Shown piece by piece: positions 1-12,786 of a stretch of 64,000 bases of DNA. Both the position numbers and the translations under genes were made by a program. Source of the stretch: Chlorobaculum limnaeum. GTDB taxonomy: Bacteria > Bacteroidota > Chlorobiia > Chlorobiales > Chlorobiaceae. The notes under the pieces are model-generated. The model made no database searches and was not told the DNA's origin. It worked only from the letters and a program-made list of their open reading frames with translations. The DNA lies in the NCBI RefSeq assembly GCF_001747405.1, contig NZ_CP017305.1, positions 1,134,001 through 1,198,000 on the forward strand, read 5' to 3'. Within the stretch, counting starts at the first letter, position 1. Each line of letters starts with the position of its first letter.

Positions 1-366
1 CATTTTTTCAAAAAAAGACTTCAACGTGGTTTTGTTACCACTATCGATAACGTCTTTAACATAGTCTGAAAGCGCATCAGAACTATTTTGCTTGATCAGG
101 CTTTTGATTGTCACCTCAACTAGGCTGTAGGCATTTTTTTCTGCCATCTCGGCTTTTATCTTGGCTTGATCAGCTCTATTTCGTTCGATGAATCCCCAGA
201 CCGCAAGGCTAACGGCGATCAACAATGCAATAATGGAATAAACATAACGTCGCCGAATCCGTACCAATTCTTGCAAACGTTCAACTTCCAATTGCTTTTC
301 TCGGCGTAATCGCTCCTGTTCTTCTTGTTGGTGTTGTGTTTCTGTTTCGCTCAGTTTTAAAAATTT
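1..366 (-). pseudogene. 3' part of IS-interrupted STAND NTPase gene (coiled coil + membrane helix)
   Basis: This is the continuation of the NTPase gene whose 5' part lies at 1725-3169. Removing the IS (367-1724) and one copy of the 8-bp duplication gives an open frame that runs to the window edge. Read on the minus strand it encodes a Gln/Glu/Arg-rich coiled coil (QHQQEEQERLRREKQLEVER), then a basic stop and a hydrophobic helix (YVYSIIALLIAVSLAVWGFI), then a charged helical stretch that leaves the window. In STAND proteins of this kind the segment links the NTPase to a C-terminal sensor such as WD40 or TPR repeats; that sensor, if present, lies outside. This fragment has no start of its own and is probably not translated. 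The frame restoration is seen directly; the C-terminal domain is unknown. Confidence 0.85.
359..366. repeat. Target-site duplication, left copy
   Basis: The 8 bases AAAAATTT immediately left of the IS recur exactly at 1725-1732, immediately right of it. Confidence 0.93.
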
Positions 367-388
367 GGCTCTTCGCAGAATTTAATGG
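367..388 (+). repeat. ISL3 left terminal inverted repeat
   Basis: This 22-bp end matches the reverse complement of 1703-1724 at 18 positions, with mismatches at positions 3, 10, 12 and 13. Confidence 0.9.
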
Positions 389-454
389 GCTGGTAGTAAA
401 AATGAGTGGCTTGGTGTAATTTATCCAAGAACGCCAAAACACTAACCCCAACGT

Positions 455-1681
455 ATGCCGAGCCTCATTACCCATTACCAGCAGTTATTAGGATTACCAG
501 AAACATGGAAGGTGTCTGATGTCCGGCTGTCGACGTCCGGCCCCCGGATAGAAATCCATCTGGAGTATATCGGACCCAAAGTCGAATGCCCTGAATGCGG
601 CAAGGCCGGACGAATTTATGACCTGGCGCCAGAACAACGGTGGCGGCATCTGGATACCATGGAGTACGAGACGCATCTGATAGCCAGGGTGCCTCGGTGT
701 GAGTGCAAAGAGCACAGGATCAAGACAATTCAAGTTCCGTGGGCAACGCGCTATTCGCGCTACACCCTGAAGTTTGAAGCGCTTGCTGTCGAGTTGCTTC
801 AGGAGTGTTCAAGCATTCAGTCGGCATCGAGGCTCTTGCGATTGAACTGGCATGCAACCAACGAGATCATGAACCGTGCAGTTAAGCGAGGCCTGAGCCG
901 CCGGAATAAGGAGGCGATTGCTCATCTTGGTCTTGATGAAAAGAGCTTCCGGGCAGGCCATCAGTATGTGACGATCCTGAACGACCTGAAAGGTGGCCGG
1001 GTACTTGAGGTGGTCCAGAGCCGAACGACCGATGGAGCAGAAGCGCTACTCCTCAGCTTTGAAGCATCGCAACGCCAGGGTGTGAAATCGATCTCGATGG
1101 ATATGTGGAAACCCTTCGCGATTGCTGCCAAAAAGCATCTGCCGCAGGCCGATATTGTGCATGACCGTTTCCATATCAGCAAATATCTGAACGAGGCGGT
1201 CGACACGGTTCGTCGCCAAGAGTCCCGTCAACTTCATCATGCAGGGGACAGGACTCTGATTGGCTCGAAATTCACCTGGCTGCGCAATCCGGAGAACATG
1301 ACGGAAAGCCAGCGGACAAGCTTTGATCAATTGATGGCCTGTGAGCTGAAAACCGGAAAAGCCTGGTCGATGAAGAACATGTTTCGGGAGTTCTGGCGGC
1401 TGGGTTGTCGAGAGAGTGCAAGCTTCTTTTTCGATTACTGGTCTGAACGCGTTGACCAGTTAGCGTTGAAACCCATGATCAAGGTCAAAGAGCTGCTGAA
1501 GCGGCATCTCGACAACATCCTGAACTATTTCGAGCACGAAATGACCAACGCAGTTTCCGAAGGTCTGAACAGCAAGATCCAGTTGTACAAAGCATCGGCC
1601 CGTGGGTTCCACAGCTTTCACAGCTACCGCATAAGGATTTTGTTTTACTGTGGAAAGCTCAACATGGCTATTACCGGTTGA
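455..1681 (+). CDS. ISL3-family transposase
   Basis: This 408-residue DDE transposase catalyses movement of the surrounding IS. An N-terminal zinc-binding region shows the Cys pairs VECPECGK and RCECKEH (about residues 39-91), followed by a helix-turn-helix region. The RNase H-like catalytic core has an Asp in LGLDEKSF (about 160), an Asp in SISMDMWKPF (about 216) and a Glu in NAVSEGLNSK (about 368), in the order expected for ISL3. The length fits the family and no frameshift is seen, so it is probably functional. The ATG at 455 lies 66 bp inside the left terminal repeat. Confidence 0.96.
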   Translation: MPSLITHYQQLLGLPETWKVSDVRLSTSGPRIEIHLEYIGPKVECPECGKAGRIYDLAPEQRWRHLDTMEYETHLIARVPRCECKEHRIKTIQVPWATRYSRYTLKFEALAVELLQECSSIQSASRLLRLNWHATNEIMNRAVKRGLSRRNKEAIAHLGLDEKSFRAGHQYVTILNDLKGGRVLEVVQSRTTDGAEALLLSFEASQRQGVKSISMDMWKPFAIAAKKHLPQADIVHDRFHISKYLNEAVDTVRRQESRQLHHAGDRTLIGSKFTWLRNPENMTESQRTSFDQLMACELKTGKAWSMKNMFREFWRLGCRESASFFFDYWSERVDQLALKPMIKVKELLKRHLDNILNYFEHEMTNAVSEGLNSKIQLYKASARGFHSFHSYRIRILFYCGKLNMAITG

Positions 1682-1702
1682 CGTAATTGCTGACGAGCGT
1701 TA

Positions 1703-1724
1703 CCATTAAATCTTACGAAGAACC
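1703..1724 (-). repeat. ISL3 right terminal inverted repeat
   Basis: This is the inverted partner of 367-388. Reading in from the STAND gene, its bases supply the last six codons and the premature stop of the truncated NTPase frame. Confidence 0.9.
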
Positions 1725-1732
1725 AAAAATTT
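1725..1732. repeat. Target-site duplication, right copy
   Basis: This is the second copy of AAAAATTT, adjoining the right inverted repeat. Deleting one copy with the IS restores the host reading frame. Confidence 0.93.
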
Positions 1733-3169
1733 TATAACGAGATCGAAGAGCTGCTCTTTGTTCTCATCAGACGCCGATTGCGAAATGGAATCTATGAGCA
1801 CACTGCTTGTATATCTTTCAGCCCAAACGGCGTCCGGTTTCGTCTCCTCCTGCCATTCAAGAGCCAACGCCAGATCGGTGCCATGCCAGAGTTCACCCTC
1901 TTCCCGCGAGTGGCGATCTGCGGCATCCAGCAATCGCTGGTACATCTGGGCCTTTTTCACTTCCGAGCTTACCCATTCACGCAACCGAATCCACTGACGG
2001 ATCAGGCTCTCATGGCTGATGTCGAGCATCGTATCCAAACTCAGCGGAACTTCGACGGGAGGCATCAGGAAATTACGTCCAGATTCGCGAAATCGATCGA
2101 CTATACGCGCCAGCGTTGGCAGATCGACTCCTGTCAGTTCAAGCAAGCGCTGCACTTTAAGAGGGCGGCGGACATCCTGCCCGTCTCGACCGCGCTCGGT
2201 AAGCGCCCGAAACATGATTTCTACAATCTCTTGACCGGCAGCGTCGAGCCCTGACCACACCTGTTCGGCATGACCATCCAGAGCGCTGCGCAGGTCGTTC
2301 ATGCCCTGATATTCCTCCAGCGTGAGGATTTTATCTTCGTCATTTTCCCATAAACGCATCAGGACATGTTGCAACAAGGGCAACTGATCGGGATCGTTAC
2401 CGGCCTCGTTCAGCAGATGGTTTGCAAGCGCCTCCTCCACCGAGCCGCCGAACAGACTGGCCGGTGTACAGATCGCCTCGTGCAACTGCTCACGGGTCAA
2501 GCGCGGCGTGAGATACAAACCACTATTGATCGCTTCCGGCAATCCCTGAAACTCCGCCGCCGTCCCGAGGAAATCGGAACGCATGGTGATGACAACGTAA
2601 ATATCTTCATGCCGGCAAGCTTCGAGCAGCAGGGAAACGAATGCCGTCGCCTCGTTCACCTCTTTTTCACGGAAACGGAAAATCTCTTCGAACTGGTCAA
2701 CCAGCAGTAGCAGTCGCGTACCGTCCGGCAACGGAGAATGATCGAGAATCTCGTGAAAACTGCGCGAACCGCGTCGAAGCTCCGCTGTCAGGGAAGGAAG
2801 ATATTGTGCGCGATTTTGCTCTTTGCCAGATACGGCAGCATCGGTGTTACTCCATGCATTGAAAAACGACTTGTCGTTCAGCAAGCCTTCCGCCAGCATG
2901 GAAAAAGGTTGCCCCCCGGGCCTCATCTCGGCTATACTCCAGCGAGAGCCAACTTCGCCCATGTATCCTTTTTCAAGCCCTGCCAGCAATCCCGCTTTGA
3001 CCAGCGATGACTTGCCGCTGCCGGAAGCGCCGATAACCGCGAGAAAATGGTGTTGCTTGAGACGCCGGAGAAGCTCATCGGTCTGTTGCTGACGGCCAAA
3101 GAAAACGCGAGACTCGTAGCGCTCGAATGCGCGCAAACCGGGATACGGCTGAATATTGCGGCGGCTCAT
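1725..3169 (-). pseudogene. STAND-family NTPase (nSTAND1-like), 5' part, interrupted by IS
   Basis: The residual frame (stop at 1706 inside the IS) encodes 487 residues, of which the first 481 are native. The N-terminal motif PYPGLRAFERYESRVFFGR is typical of nSTAND1 proteins. Walker A is GASGSGKSS (about 47-55), Walker B is LLLLVDQFEE (about 153-162), and a sensor-like VITMRSDFLG follows (about 193-202). A winged-helix-like region continues to about 480. STAND NTPases act as oligomerising switches in immunity and signalling. The ATG overlaps the end of the TIR gene by 4 bp (ATGA), so the two were translated together. The NTPase domain is complete, but the linker, membrane helix and any sensor are cut off by the IS. 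A partly active truncated product is possible. Confidence 0.9.
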
Positions 3170-4518
3170 GCGTCAATCTCCCGCAAAAACTTATCGACGC
3201 AATTCTCGTCAAACTGGCCATCGCAAACCAGAATCGACATGCCCGGAGGCACGAAGTAAAGCTCTTCGGCCTCACGACATTGACAAAACAGGATCGGCGG
3301 TTTTTTATCTCGCTTGAGGATATGCACTCGCGCATCCGAGAGGAAATCTTCAACCACCTCAGCAGGACCGCACTGCTGAACCATCAGCATGACATCACAG
3401 AGTTCGTAGCCCCTCGTGATACTTTTCCGGATACGCTCGGCATCCCCGCTGTATCGGGGTAAAAGGTAGCCGTATCCTTTCTCTTTCAGTCGTTTTGCAA
3501 CATGATACGCATGATTGAAATCGTCCTGGCAAGCATGCACAAAAATCATCGGTTCAAGAGAACGCCGTTGAGCACTCTCCTCATCACCACTCTTTGGTTC
3601 AGGAAGAACCATTGCCCTGACCTGTCGAATAAAATCAGACATAGGCGCGGCAATCACGGTTTTGCCTTGCAATAACGCCTTATGTTCTTCCCGCAGTTTA
3701 TCAGCCGCATACTCAAGTTGAGCATCGCGCCACTGCATTACCGGCTTTCCTGACTTCAGTGCGACTTCATACTGCCTGAATGGAACACCCATAGTCCAGG
3801 ATGCGTCGAGCAACTGAACAAAATGCGAACACTGAGCCAGCGCCACATCCATGTTGCCATCGAGTTCATTGTTCCGTGGCAACACATCGATGCTGAACTG
3901 TCGTAACTCGCTGATCAGCCGCTCTCTGTGTTCGTAAAGAGCATCGTTGACCGGCGCGACATAAACCGTCGCTTTCAGCGGAGCCTTTTCAGCAGTACTG
4001 TTTTTGTACTTGATAACGCTCGCGAGTTCGTTTGACAAATCAGCCAATCGATCGTAATACGAACTATCCGTTGTTTGCGGGACAGGATAGCCCAGTTGCC
4101 GAACCTTTTTCTCGTCTGTCTCCCGCCAAAACCTGTAAGCCCTTAATTCCTGCAATATTATCGGCTTTTCATCCCTGTTGATTCGGTCGAGTTCAATTAC
4201 GAAAACCCGGCCTTTCGGTTGCTTCAGGTTTTTCGTGAAAATCGCCAATTCGCGCCGACACCATTCAGAAGCAAGCCAACCCGAAGAGAGAAAAATGACC
4301 AGTGCATAGGCGTCGCTCAACTGCTTCTCGATCTCTGGAGTCACTTCATCGGATCCCTTGAGACAGTAATCCATCCAAGACTGATAATGTTCGACCCGCC
4401 CGATCTTTCGGCTAACCTCATTGAAAAGATTGTTGACAAAATGCGTAACCCAACCCTTTTGCTCACCGGATACAGGTTGATTGTCACGATGCGCATAGCT
4501 GATGAAAATGTCAGGCAC
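3166..4518 (-). CDS. TIR-domain protein with two additional TIR-like units
   Basis: This is a 450-residue, apparently soluble protein. Residues 1-140 form a bacterial TIR domain: DIFISYAHRDN at the start, and SEWCRRELAIF (about 85-94), where E90 occupies the place of the catalytic Glu of NAD-cleaving TIRs. Two further segments look like TIR-fold units: about 183-300 (starting KATVYVAPVNDALYEHRERL) and about 322-450 (starting EPMIFVHACQDDFNHAYHVA). Neither shows the WCxxE motif, so they may bind partners or ligands. It is the first gene of an operon with the STAND NTPase (4-bp overlap), which suggests effector plus sensor. GC appears lower than in the neighbours, in line with transfer. The first domain is seen clearly; the repeat reading of the other two is inference. 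Confidence 0.85.
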   Translation of the reverse strand: MPDIFISYAHRDNQPVSGEQKGWVTHFVNNLFNEVSRKIGRVEHYQSWMDYCLKGSDEVTPEIEKQLSDAYALVIFLSSGWLASEWCRRELAIFTKNLKQPKGRVFVIELDRINRDEKPIILQELRAYRFWRETDEKKVRQLGYPVPQTTDSSYYDRLADLSNELASVIKYKNSTAEKAPLKATVYVAPVNDALYEHRERLISELRQFSIDVLPRNNELDGNMDVALAQCSHFVQLLDASWTMGVPFRQYEVALKSGKPVMQWRDAQLEYAADKLREEHKALLQGKTVIAAPMSDFIRQVRAMVLPEPKSGDEESAQRRSLEPMIFVHACQDDFNHAYHVAKRLKEKGYGYLLPRYSGDAERIRKSITRGYELCDVMLMVQQCGPAEVVEDFLSDARVHILKRDKKPPILFCQCREAEELYFVPPGMSILVCDGQFDENCVDKFLREIDA

Positions 4519-4533
4519 GACTACTATAAGTTT

Positions 4534-4562
4534 TATGAAAATTTTTACCCTATTTTTTCATA
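4534..4562. promoter_or_regulatory. AT-rich inverted repeat upstream of the TIR operon
   Basis: TATGAAAA (4534-4541) and its inverse TTTTCATA (4555-4562) are separated by 13 bases, starting 16 bases before the TIR start codon. The position fits an operator or leader hairpin, but AT-rich DNA forms such pairs easily. Confidence 0.3.
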
Positions 4563-4858
4563 ATAACAATTTCTCTATCCAGCAGCAACCACACTGAACA
4601 GAAAATCATTGTTTACCCGTTGAGTCTGTTAAAGCGATATGAATTTAACTGCGTCTGACATCAACACCCAGCAGTCCTGGGCAGCGATCTTGCTTCACCG
4701 AAAAAGGAAACCGCTGGCTGATACACAGATCGAACAAAAGCCGAAACCGCGACCTCCCCGAACCAATCGTACCGATTCCCCCGCGCATATCCCCTTCGCG
4801 GAGCGATATGTTCGCAGCGCGACGACGACGACCGGCAAGCGTTTCCTGACTGAGTATC

Positions 4859-4916
4859 GAGAACCTGTTCGATACCGGAGAAAGAGGCGAAGTCAAACGA
4901 CCGGGAGTTCACTCTG
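4859..4916 (+). pseudogene. Possible relic of an endonuclease/phosphatase-fold gene
   Basis: The 19-base block starting TCGAGAACCTGTTCGATAC is identical to one in the intact gene at 5739-6773, where it encodes the family motif VENLFDT. The next shared block, GAGTTCAC, lies 29 bases after it here and 28 bases after it in the gene, which would be a one-base frameshift. Outside these blocks the similarity is weak, so a chance match cannot be excluded. Confidence 0.35.
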
Positions 4917-4983
4917 GCGAGCGATCACTCCCGGCGATGTATTTGCGATGCCGTGTTCCAAAAAAATCCAATCCTCCTCACCG

Positions 4984-5619
4984 TCACTCATGTTGCGCAA
5001 CCTGCCCGGAACCTCCGTTTATCGCGCGAATCTTCTGCGCGGCCTCTGCGTTGCCTTTGGAGGCGGCCGACTGCAACCACTTCATCGCCTTGTTGAGATC
5101 GCGTTCAACGCCGAGACCATGCTGGTAAAAATTGCCAATATTGAGTTCGGCTTCGCCATTGCCTTTGGCGGCTGAAATAAGGTACCATCTCATCGCTTCG
5201 GCATAGTCCTGCCCGACACCGTAGCCATGCTCGTACAGCACGCCGATATTATCCTCCGCGGCCATGTTTCCTTTTTCGGCGGCAAGCCGGTACCACTTCA
5301 TCGCCTCGGCATAATCCTGCATTACACCCAGCCCTTTCTGGTACATGTATCCTATGCCATGCTCAGCGCCAGCATTGCCTTTGGCGGCTGAGAGCCTGAG
5401 CCATTTCATCGCCTCGGCATAGTCACGATCCACACCGCGGCCATAATAGTATTTCATTGCGATGACGTATTGGCGGGCAGGATCTCCGGTATCGGCTTCA
5501 GCATTCAATCGGGCAGAACTTTCCGGCGAGGCGTCCGCTTTTTGAAAATCCTGAGAATTTGCTGTGACGGGAATGGTCAATAATAGTACGGCAATATTGC
5601 GAATAATTGATCGTTTCAT
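4984..5619 (-). CDS. Exported Sel1-repeat protein
   Basis: This 211-residue protein has an N-terminal signal peptide (RNIAVLLLTIPVTANS, cleavage near residue 22) and at least four Sel1-type repeats of 36 residues from about 48 to 200. The repeats carry the periodic pattern GVxxDYAEAMKWxRLAAxKGN, for example GVMQDYAEAMKWYRLAAEKG. Sel1 repeats form TPR-like helical solenoids that mediate protein-protein contacts, so this is probably a periplasmic adaptor. The gene is alone on the minus strand, back to back with the divergent exported endonuclease-like gene. No catalytic domain is present and the partner is unknown. Confidence 0.9.
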   Translation of the reverse strand: MKRSIIRNIAVLLLTIPVTANSQDFQKADASPESSARLNAEADTGDPARQYVIAMKYYYGRGVDRDYAEAMKWLRLSAAKGNAGAEHGIGYMYQKGLGVMQDYAEAMKWYRLAAEKGNMAAEDNIGVLYEHGYGVGQDYAEAMRWYLISAAKGNGEAELNIGNFYQHGLGVERDLNKAMKWLQSAASKGNAEAAQKIRAINGGSGQVAQHE

Positions 5620-5738
5620 GAAAAAATTGAGATTGATTTTGAGTTCGACAAACCCGCCCGATGAGCGGCGGATAAACGTTATATTGTTACAATAATAAAT
5701 CTTACCTGTATTTTACAAGTCACTCGTCCGGGATACTG

Positions 5739-6773
5739 ATGAACTTCTCGAATGTAATCACGCTCACTATACTGCTTATAGCTTGCTCAGGCGCTTCGCC
5801 GCGAAACGCACTGTGCAAAGAGCGCCAGCAACCGCTGATCTTTCTCTGGTGGAATGTCGAGAACCTGTTCGATACGAAGAATGATCCGGGCGTGGATGAT
5901 GATGAGTTCACGCCGGAGGGCAAGCGGCAGTGGACGGAAAAGAAGCTTTTGCTCAAGCGGTTACGCATCGCTCAGGTTTTCAAGGCCATCAGAGCCGATC
6001 GCGAGTACGGAAAATATCCGGACATCGTTGCCTTTGCCGAAACCGAGAACCGCCAGGTTTTTGCCGGTACGCTCTCGGCTATCAACCGGGCCGGTTACGC
6101 CATCGACTACTGCGAAAGTCCCGATCCGAGAGGCATCGACATTGGTCTGGCGTGGAACCCGGCAACCGTGAAGTTCACCGGATCGAAGCCCTGCACGGTC
6201 AGGCTCGATAACGGACGCGGCACCCGCCTGGTCATCGTCGCCGGCTTCATCGCCTCGGGCCGGCCATTCAGCGTCGTGTTGAACCACTGGCCATCGCGTG
6301 CGTTCGACGCCGGGTGGAGCGAAAAGCATCGCATCGCCGCCGCGAGGGTCACGCGGCGCATCGTTGACAGCCTCAGGACACGCGATCCGCTGGCGGAGGT
6401 TATCGTCATGGGCGATCTCAACGACCACCCGGCAGACCGCTCAGTCAGGGAGACCCTCGGTTCATCGCTCGACAGAAAAGCGGTTCGGCACTCCGGCGGA
6501 CGACTGCTGTACAACTGCTGGAATGGCGCCGCTTCGCCCGGAAGTTACTTTTACAAAAACCGTTGGGAGCGGATCGACCATATGCTGGTTTCAGCCGGTT
6601 TGCTCGATGGCAAAGGACTTTCGATTGGTAAAGGTGCTTTCCGGGTATTCTCCATTCCGGAGATGTTCGACCGCTCCGGAAAAGGACTCTACCAGACTTA
6701 TGCGAAGGGAAAATTCAAGGGCGGCTACTCCGACCATCTGCCGCTGTTGCTGAAGATCGGCTTGACTCACTAA
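5739..6773 (+). CDS. Exported endonuclease/exonuclease/phosphatase-family protein
   Basis: This 344-residue protein has a signal-like N-terminus (FSNVITLTILLIACSGASP) and one EEP-fold domain. Family motifs are visible in order: WWNVENLFD (about 39-47), VAFAETEN (metal-binding Glu, about 97-104), LNHWPSR, the catalytic MGDLNDHP (about 223-230) and the C-terminal SDHLPLLL (about 333-340). The fold hydrolyses phosphodiesters in DNA, RNA or lipid head groups with a divalent metal. Related exported bacterial proteins are often called endonucleases without biochemical proof, so the substrate is open. The Cys in LLIACSG could also be a lipobox. Confidence 0.88.
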   Translation: MNFSNVITLTILLIACSGASPRNALCKERQQPLIFLWWNVENLFDTKNDPGVDDDEFTPEGKRQWTEKKLLLKRLRIAQVFKAIRADREYGKYPDIVAFAETENRQVFAGTLSAINRAGYAIDYCESPDPRGIDIGLAWNPATVKFTGSKPCTVRLDNGRGTRLVIVAGFIASGRPFSVVLNHWPSRAFDAGWSEKHRIAAARVTRRIVDSLRTRDPLAEVIVMGDLNDHPADRSVRETLGSSLDRKAVRHSGGRLLYNCWNGAASPGSYFYKNRWERIDHMLVSAGLLDGKGLSIGKGAFRVFSIPEMFDRSGKGLYQTYAKGKFKGGYSDHLPLLLKIGLTH

Positions 6774-6878
6774 ATACACAGTTGGCTCCCCGGTTTCGAT
6801 TTGGCTACGCCTTGATCAGATGCCATACCGAACGCTCTCAGAAAACGACGCGCCCTGGATTTGCAAGGCGCACAAACA

Positions 6879-6906
6879 CCCGGAGCCGCATTGCGGCGGC
6901 TCCGGG
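6879..6906 (-). terminator. Strong hairpin downstream of the long pyrophosphatase gene
   Basis: CCCGGAGCCGC pairs with GCGGCTCCGGG around a 6-base loop (6890-6895). It lies about 45 bp past the stop of the minus-strand gene. The following minus-strand sequence is only moderately T-rich, so termination is plausible but not certain. Confidence 0.5.
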
Positions 6907-6948
6907 AATACCTGCCGTTACCGGCGGGTGGAAATGCTGAAGCGAAGC

Positions 6949-9369
<2,421 letters not shown>

Positions 9370-9984
9370 TGCTCTGTTTTTTCTCTGTGTTTATTGTATT
9401 ACAGAAAGACTGCCAACAGCAGGAGCGTGATGAGACTGACAAAGAACAGTAAATGAGAAAGAACGGCCCTGCCGAAAAACAGGATCTATGAAAGTAGCAT
9501 CTTATTCTCAAATCTCATCAATAAAATAATACAGTAAATACACATTGAGCGGGGTTGCAAGCGTAACGATATATATCGATCAGGTGATATGTTTTGTTGC
9601 GTTATGATCGCAAAGAAAACGATATAAAAAGAGCGATATCGCCGATCCTGCAAATCCACGCTGAGCCTGATGTGAACGACCAGGCGCTTTCGGAATCGAG
9701 AATCCGGACCCGCATCGATTCTATCTCTTCCCTGGTGTCGGCATCTGTCCGGATGTGGTTCGATCCATTGAAAACTCTGTAGCAACAATGACAAATTTTA
9801 TGAATAGAGGACAATAAAGTGTACATTTTCATATCGATATGACGCTCCAATGATCAATCCGCACTCTCCATCGAAGCCGCCATCACGGGCTTCTCCCTCC
9901 TCTTCCAAGGGCTTCCCGCAAGCCTGATGTTCTTGTTTTGCGCCTTTTCAGTCCAGGCATCAAGCATTTAAAACCGCAAAGAAC
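9370..9984. other. Intergenic region between two divergent pyrophosphatase genes
   Basis: These 615 bp carry both promoters. The middle part (about 9480-9850) is AT-rich, with short open frames on both strands that have no recognisable features. I saw no tRNA, riboswitch or long inverted repeat. The size leaves room for complex regulation of the two pumps. Confidence 0.6.
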
Positions 9985-12069
<2,085 letters not shown>

Positions 12070-12093
12070 AGAGCGCAACAGCCATCAAACTCC

Positions 12094-12130
12094 AAAGCCC
12101 TCCCGGTAATCGCACCGGGAGGGCTTTTTT
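12094..12130 (+). terminator. Rho-independent terminator of hppA
   Basis: AAAGCCCTCCCGGT (12094-12107) pairs perfectly with ACCGGGAGGGCTTT (12114-12127) around AATCGC, followed by a T-run. Confidence 0.95.
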
Positions 12131-12192
12131 GTGTGCTGGATTTTAGATGACTGAAAAGAAGAGGCGAAGAAGTAAACAATTTTGAATCTCCC

Positions 12193-12240
12193 GTCATTGC
12201 GAGCCTCCTGTATCAGGATCGATACCGCACACGGATAATG
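12193..12240 (+). repeat. Dispersed repeat, type A copy
   Basis: CGTCATTGCGAG and then GATCGATACCGCAC with flanking bases resemble 59597-59650 (CATTGCAAGACACCTGTATC, then CGATACCGCAC). It is related to the common intergenic 'gtcattgcgag' family. Confidence 0.7.
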
Positions 12241-12379
12241 AACATGATTTTCTTCGACAAAATCTGTCGTTCATAACTGTAGGGACGGCTCTTGTGGCCG
12301 TCCTCTTACGAAAGAGCAACGATGGTTATTCAATGGCATTAAACGAAGTAAAATGGCGATAAACTGACACGTGTTCATG

Positions 12380-12467
12380 GAAAGCGCAGCGACGTGGCAA
12401 TCCAGACTCTTTGCTCGCCACAAAGATGGATCGCCACGCCCCGACAAGTCGGGACTCGCGATGACGA
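12380..12467 (+). repeat. Dispersed repeat, type B copy with hairpin
   Basis: The segment contains GCGCAGCGACGTGGCAATCC near its left end and GGATCGCCACGCCCCGACAA, TCGGGACTCGCGATGACG at its right end. The same two blocks occur at 59741-59786 and 59660-59703. CCCGACAAGTCGGG forms a hairpin core. Confidence 0.8.
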
Positions 12468-12544
12468 ATCTTCGTTAGCAAAAATTAGACAAGTACAAGG
12501 AAATATCAAGAGGATGAAATTGGAAGGACAGGCAAACACTCCGG

Positions 12545-12712
12545 TTAGCACAAAGGCAACTTCTTCGGCTTGCAAAGATTCTTCTTCTTTTTCGACACCC
12601 TCGCACATTTCTGGCAAATGTACTTCGGATTTGAGACTACCTCCACAATAGCGGTAAGGTTTTCCTCGATTTCTTTCTTATCGAGCTGGCAGAGTTTATG
12701 ATCTGTTTTCAT
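12545..12712 (-). CDS. Small Cys/Lys-rich protein, possible zinc ribbon
   Basis: This 55-residue protein has a charged N-terminus (MKTDHKLCQLDKKEIEENL) and a motif PKYICQKCARVSKKKKNLCK near the C-terminus. The spacing Cys-x2-Cys ... Cys plus the Lys-rich tail looks like a small metal- or nucleic-acid-binding module, and similar short proteins are common in green sulfur bacteria by my recollection. Codon phasing is clean from ATG to TAA and the frame lies outside the flanking repeats. No strong ribosome-binding site is seen upstream. It is on the same strand as the NERD, hicA and hicB genes. Function is unknown. Confidence 0.7.
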   Translation of the reverse strand: MKTDHKLCQLDKKEIEENLTAIVEVVSNPKYICQKCARVSKKKKNLCKPKKLPLC

Positions 12713-12786
12713 GTTGGTTTAAATAGCTTATCATATAGTGTTAGTAGTAAAAGAACACAATGCAAAGCTTTGCGTTGAACGGATTA

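Larger units (their letters stand above)
367..1724 (+). mobile_element. ISL3-family insertion sequence, complete
   Basis: This 1358-bp element has imperfect terminal inverted repeats of about 22 bp: the left end starts GGCTCTTCGCAGAATTTAAT and the right end, read inward, starts GGTTCTTCGTAAGATTTAAT, with 18 of 22 positions matching. It is flanked on both sides by the same 8 bases, AAAAATTT (359-366 and 1725-1732), the target-duplication length expected for ISL3. One intact transposase fills most of the element. Both ends, the transposase and the duplication are intact, so the insertion looks recent. It disrupts a STAND NTPase gene. Confidence 0.95.
4519..4983. other. Intergenic stretch, 465 bp, with a possible gene relic
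   Basis: No open frame here looks like a real protein. The part next to the TIR gene is AT-rich and probably holds its promoter. The rest is GC-rich. At 4859-4877 there are 19 bases identical to the start of the endonuclease-like gene (5854-5872), and GAGTTCAC follows at nearly the same distance in both. This may be a decayed copy. Confidence 0.5.
12131..12544. other. Intergenic repeat-bearing stretch
   Basis: No convincing gene is seen. The stretch carries two members of a dispersed repeat family (12193-12240 and 12380-12467) that recurs at 59597-59786. Short open frames through it are by-products of the repeats. Confidence 0.7.

Noticed and set aside
4639-5175. 178-residue plus-strand open frame
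   Set aside because: It overlaps the Sel1 gene on the other strand and has no coherent composition or motifs.
9594-9850. Short open frames between the two pyrophosphatase genes
   Set aside because: They overlap on opposite strands, lack ribosome-binding sites and have no recognisable features.
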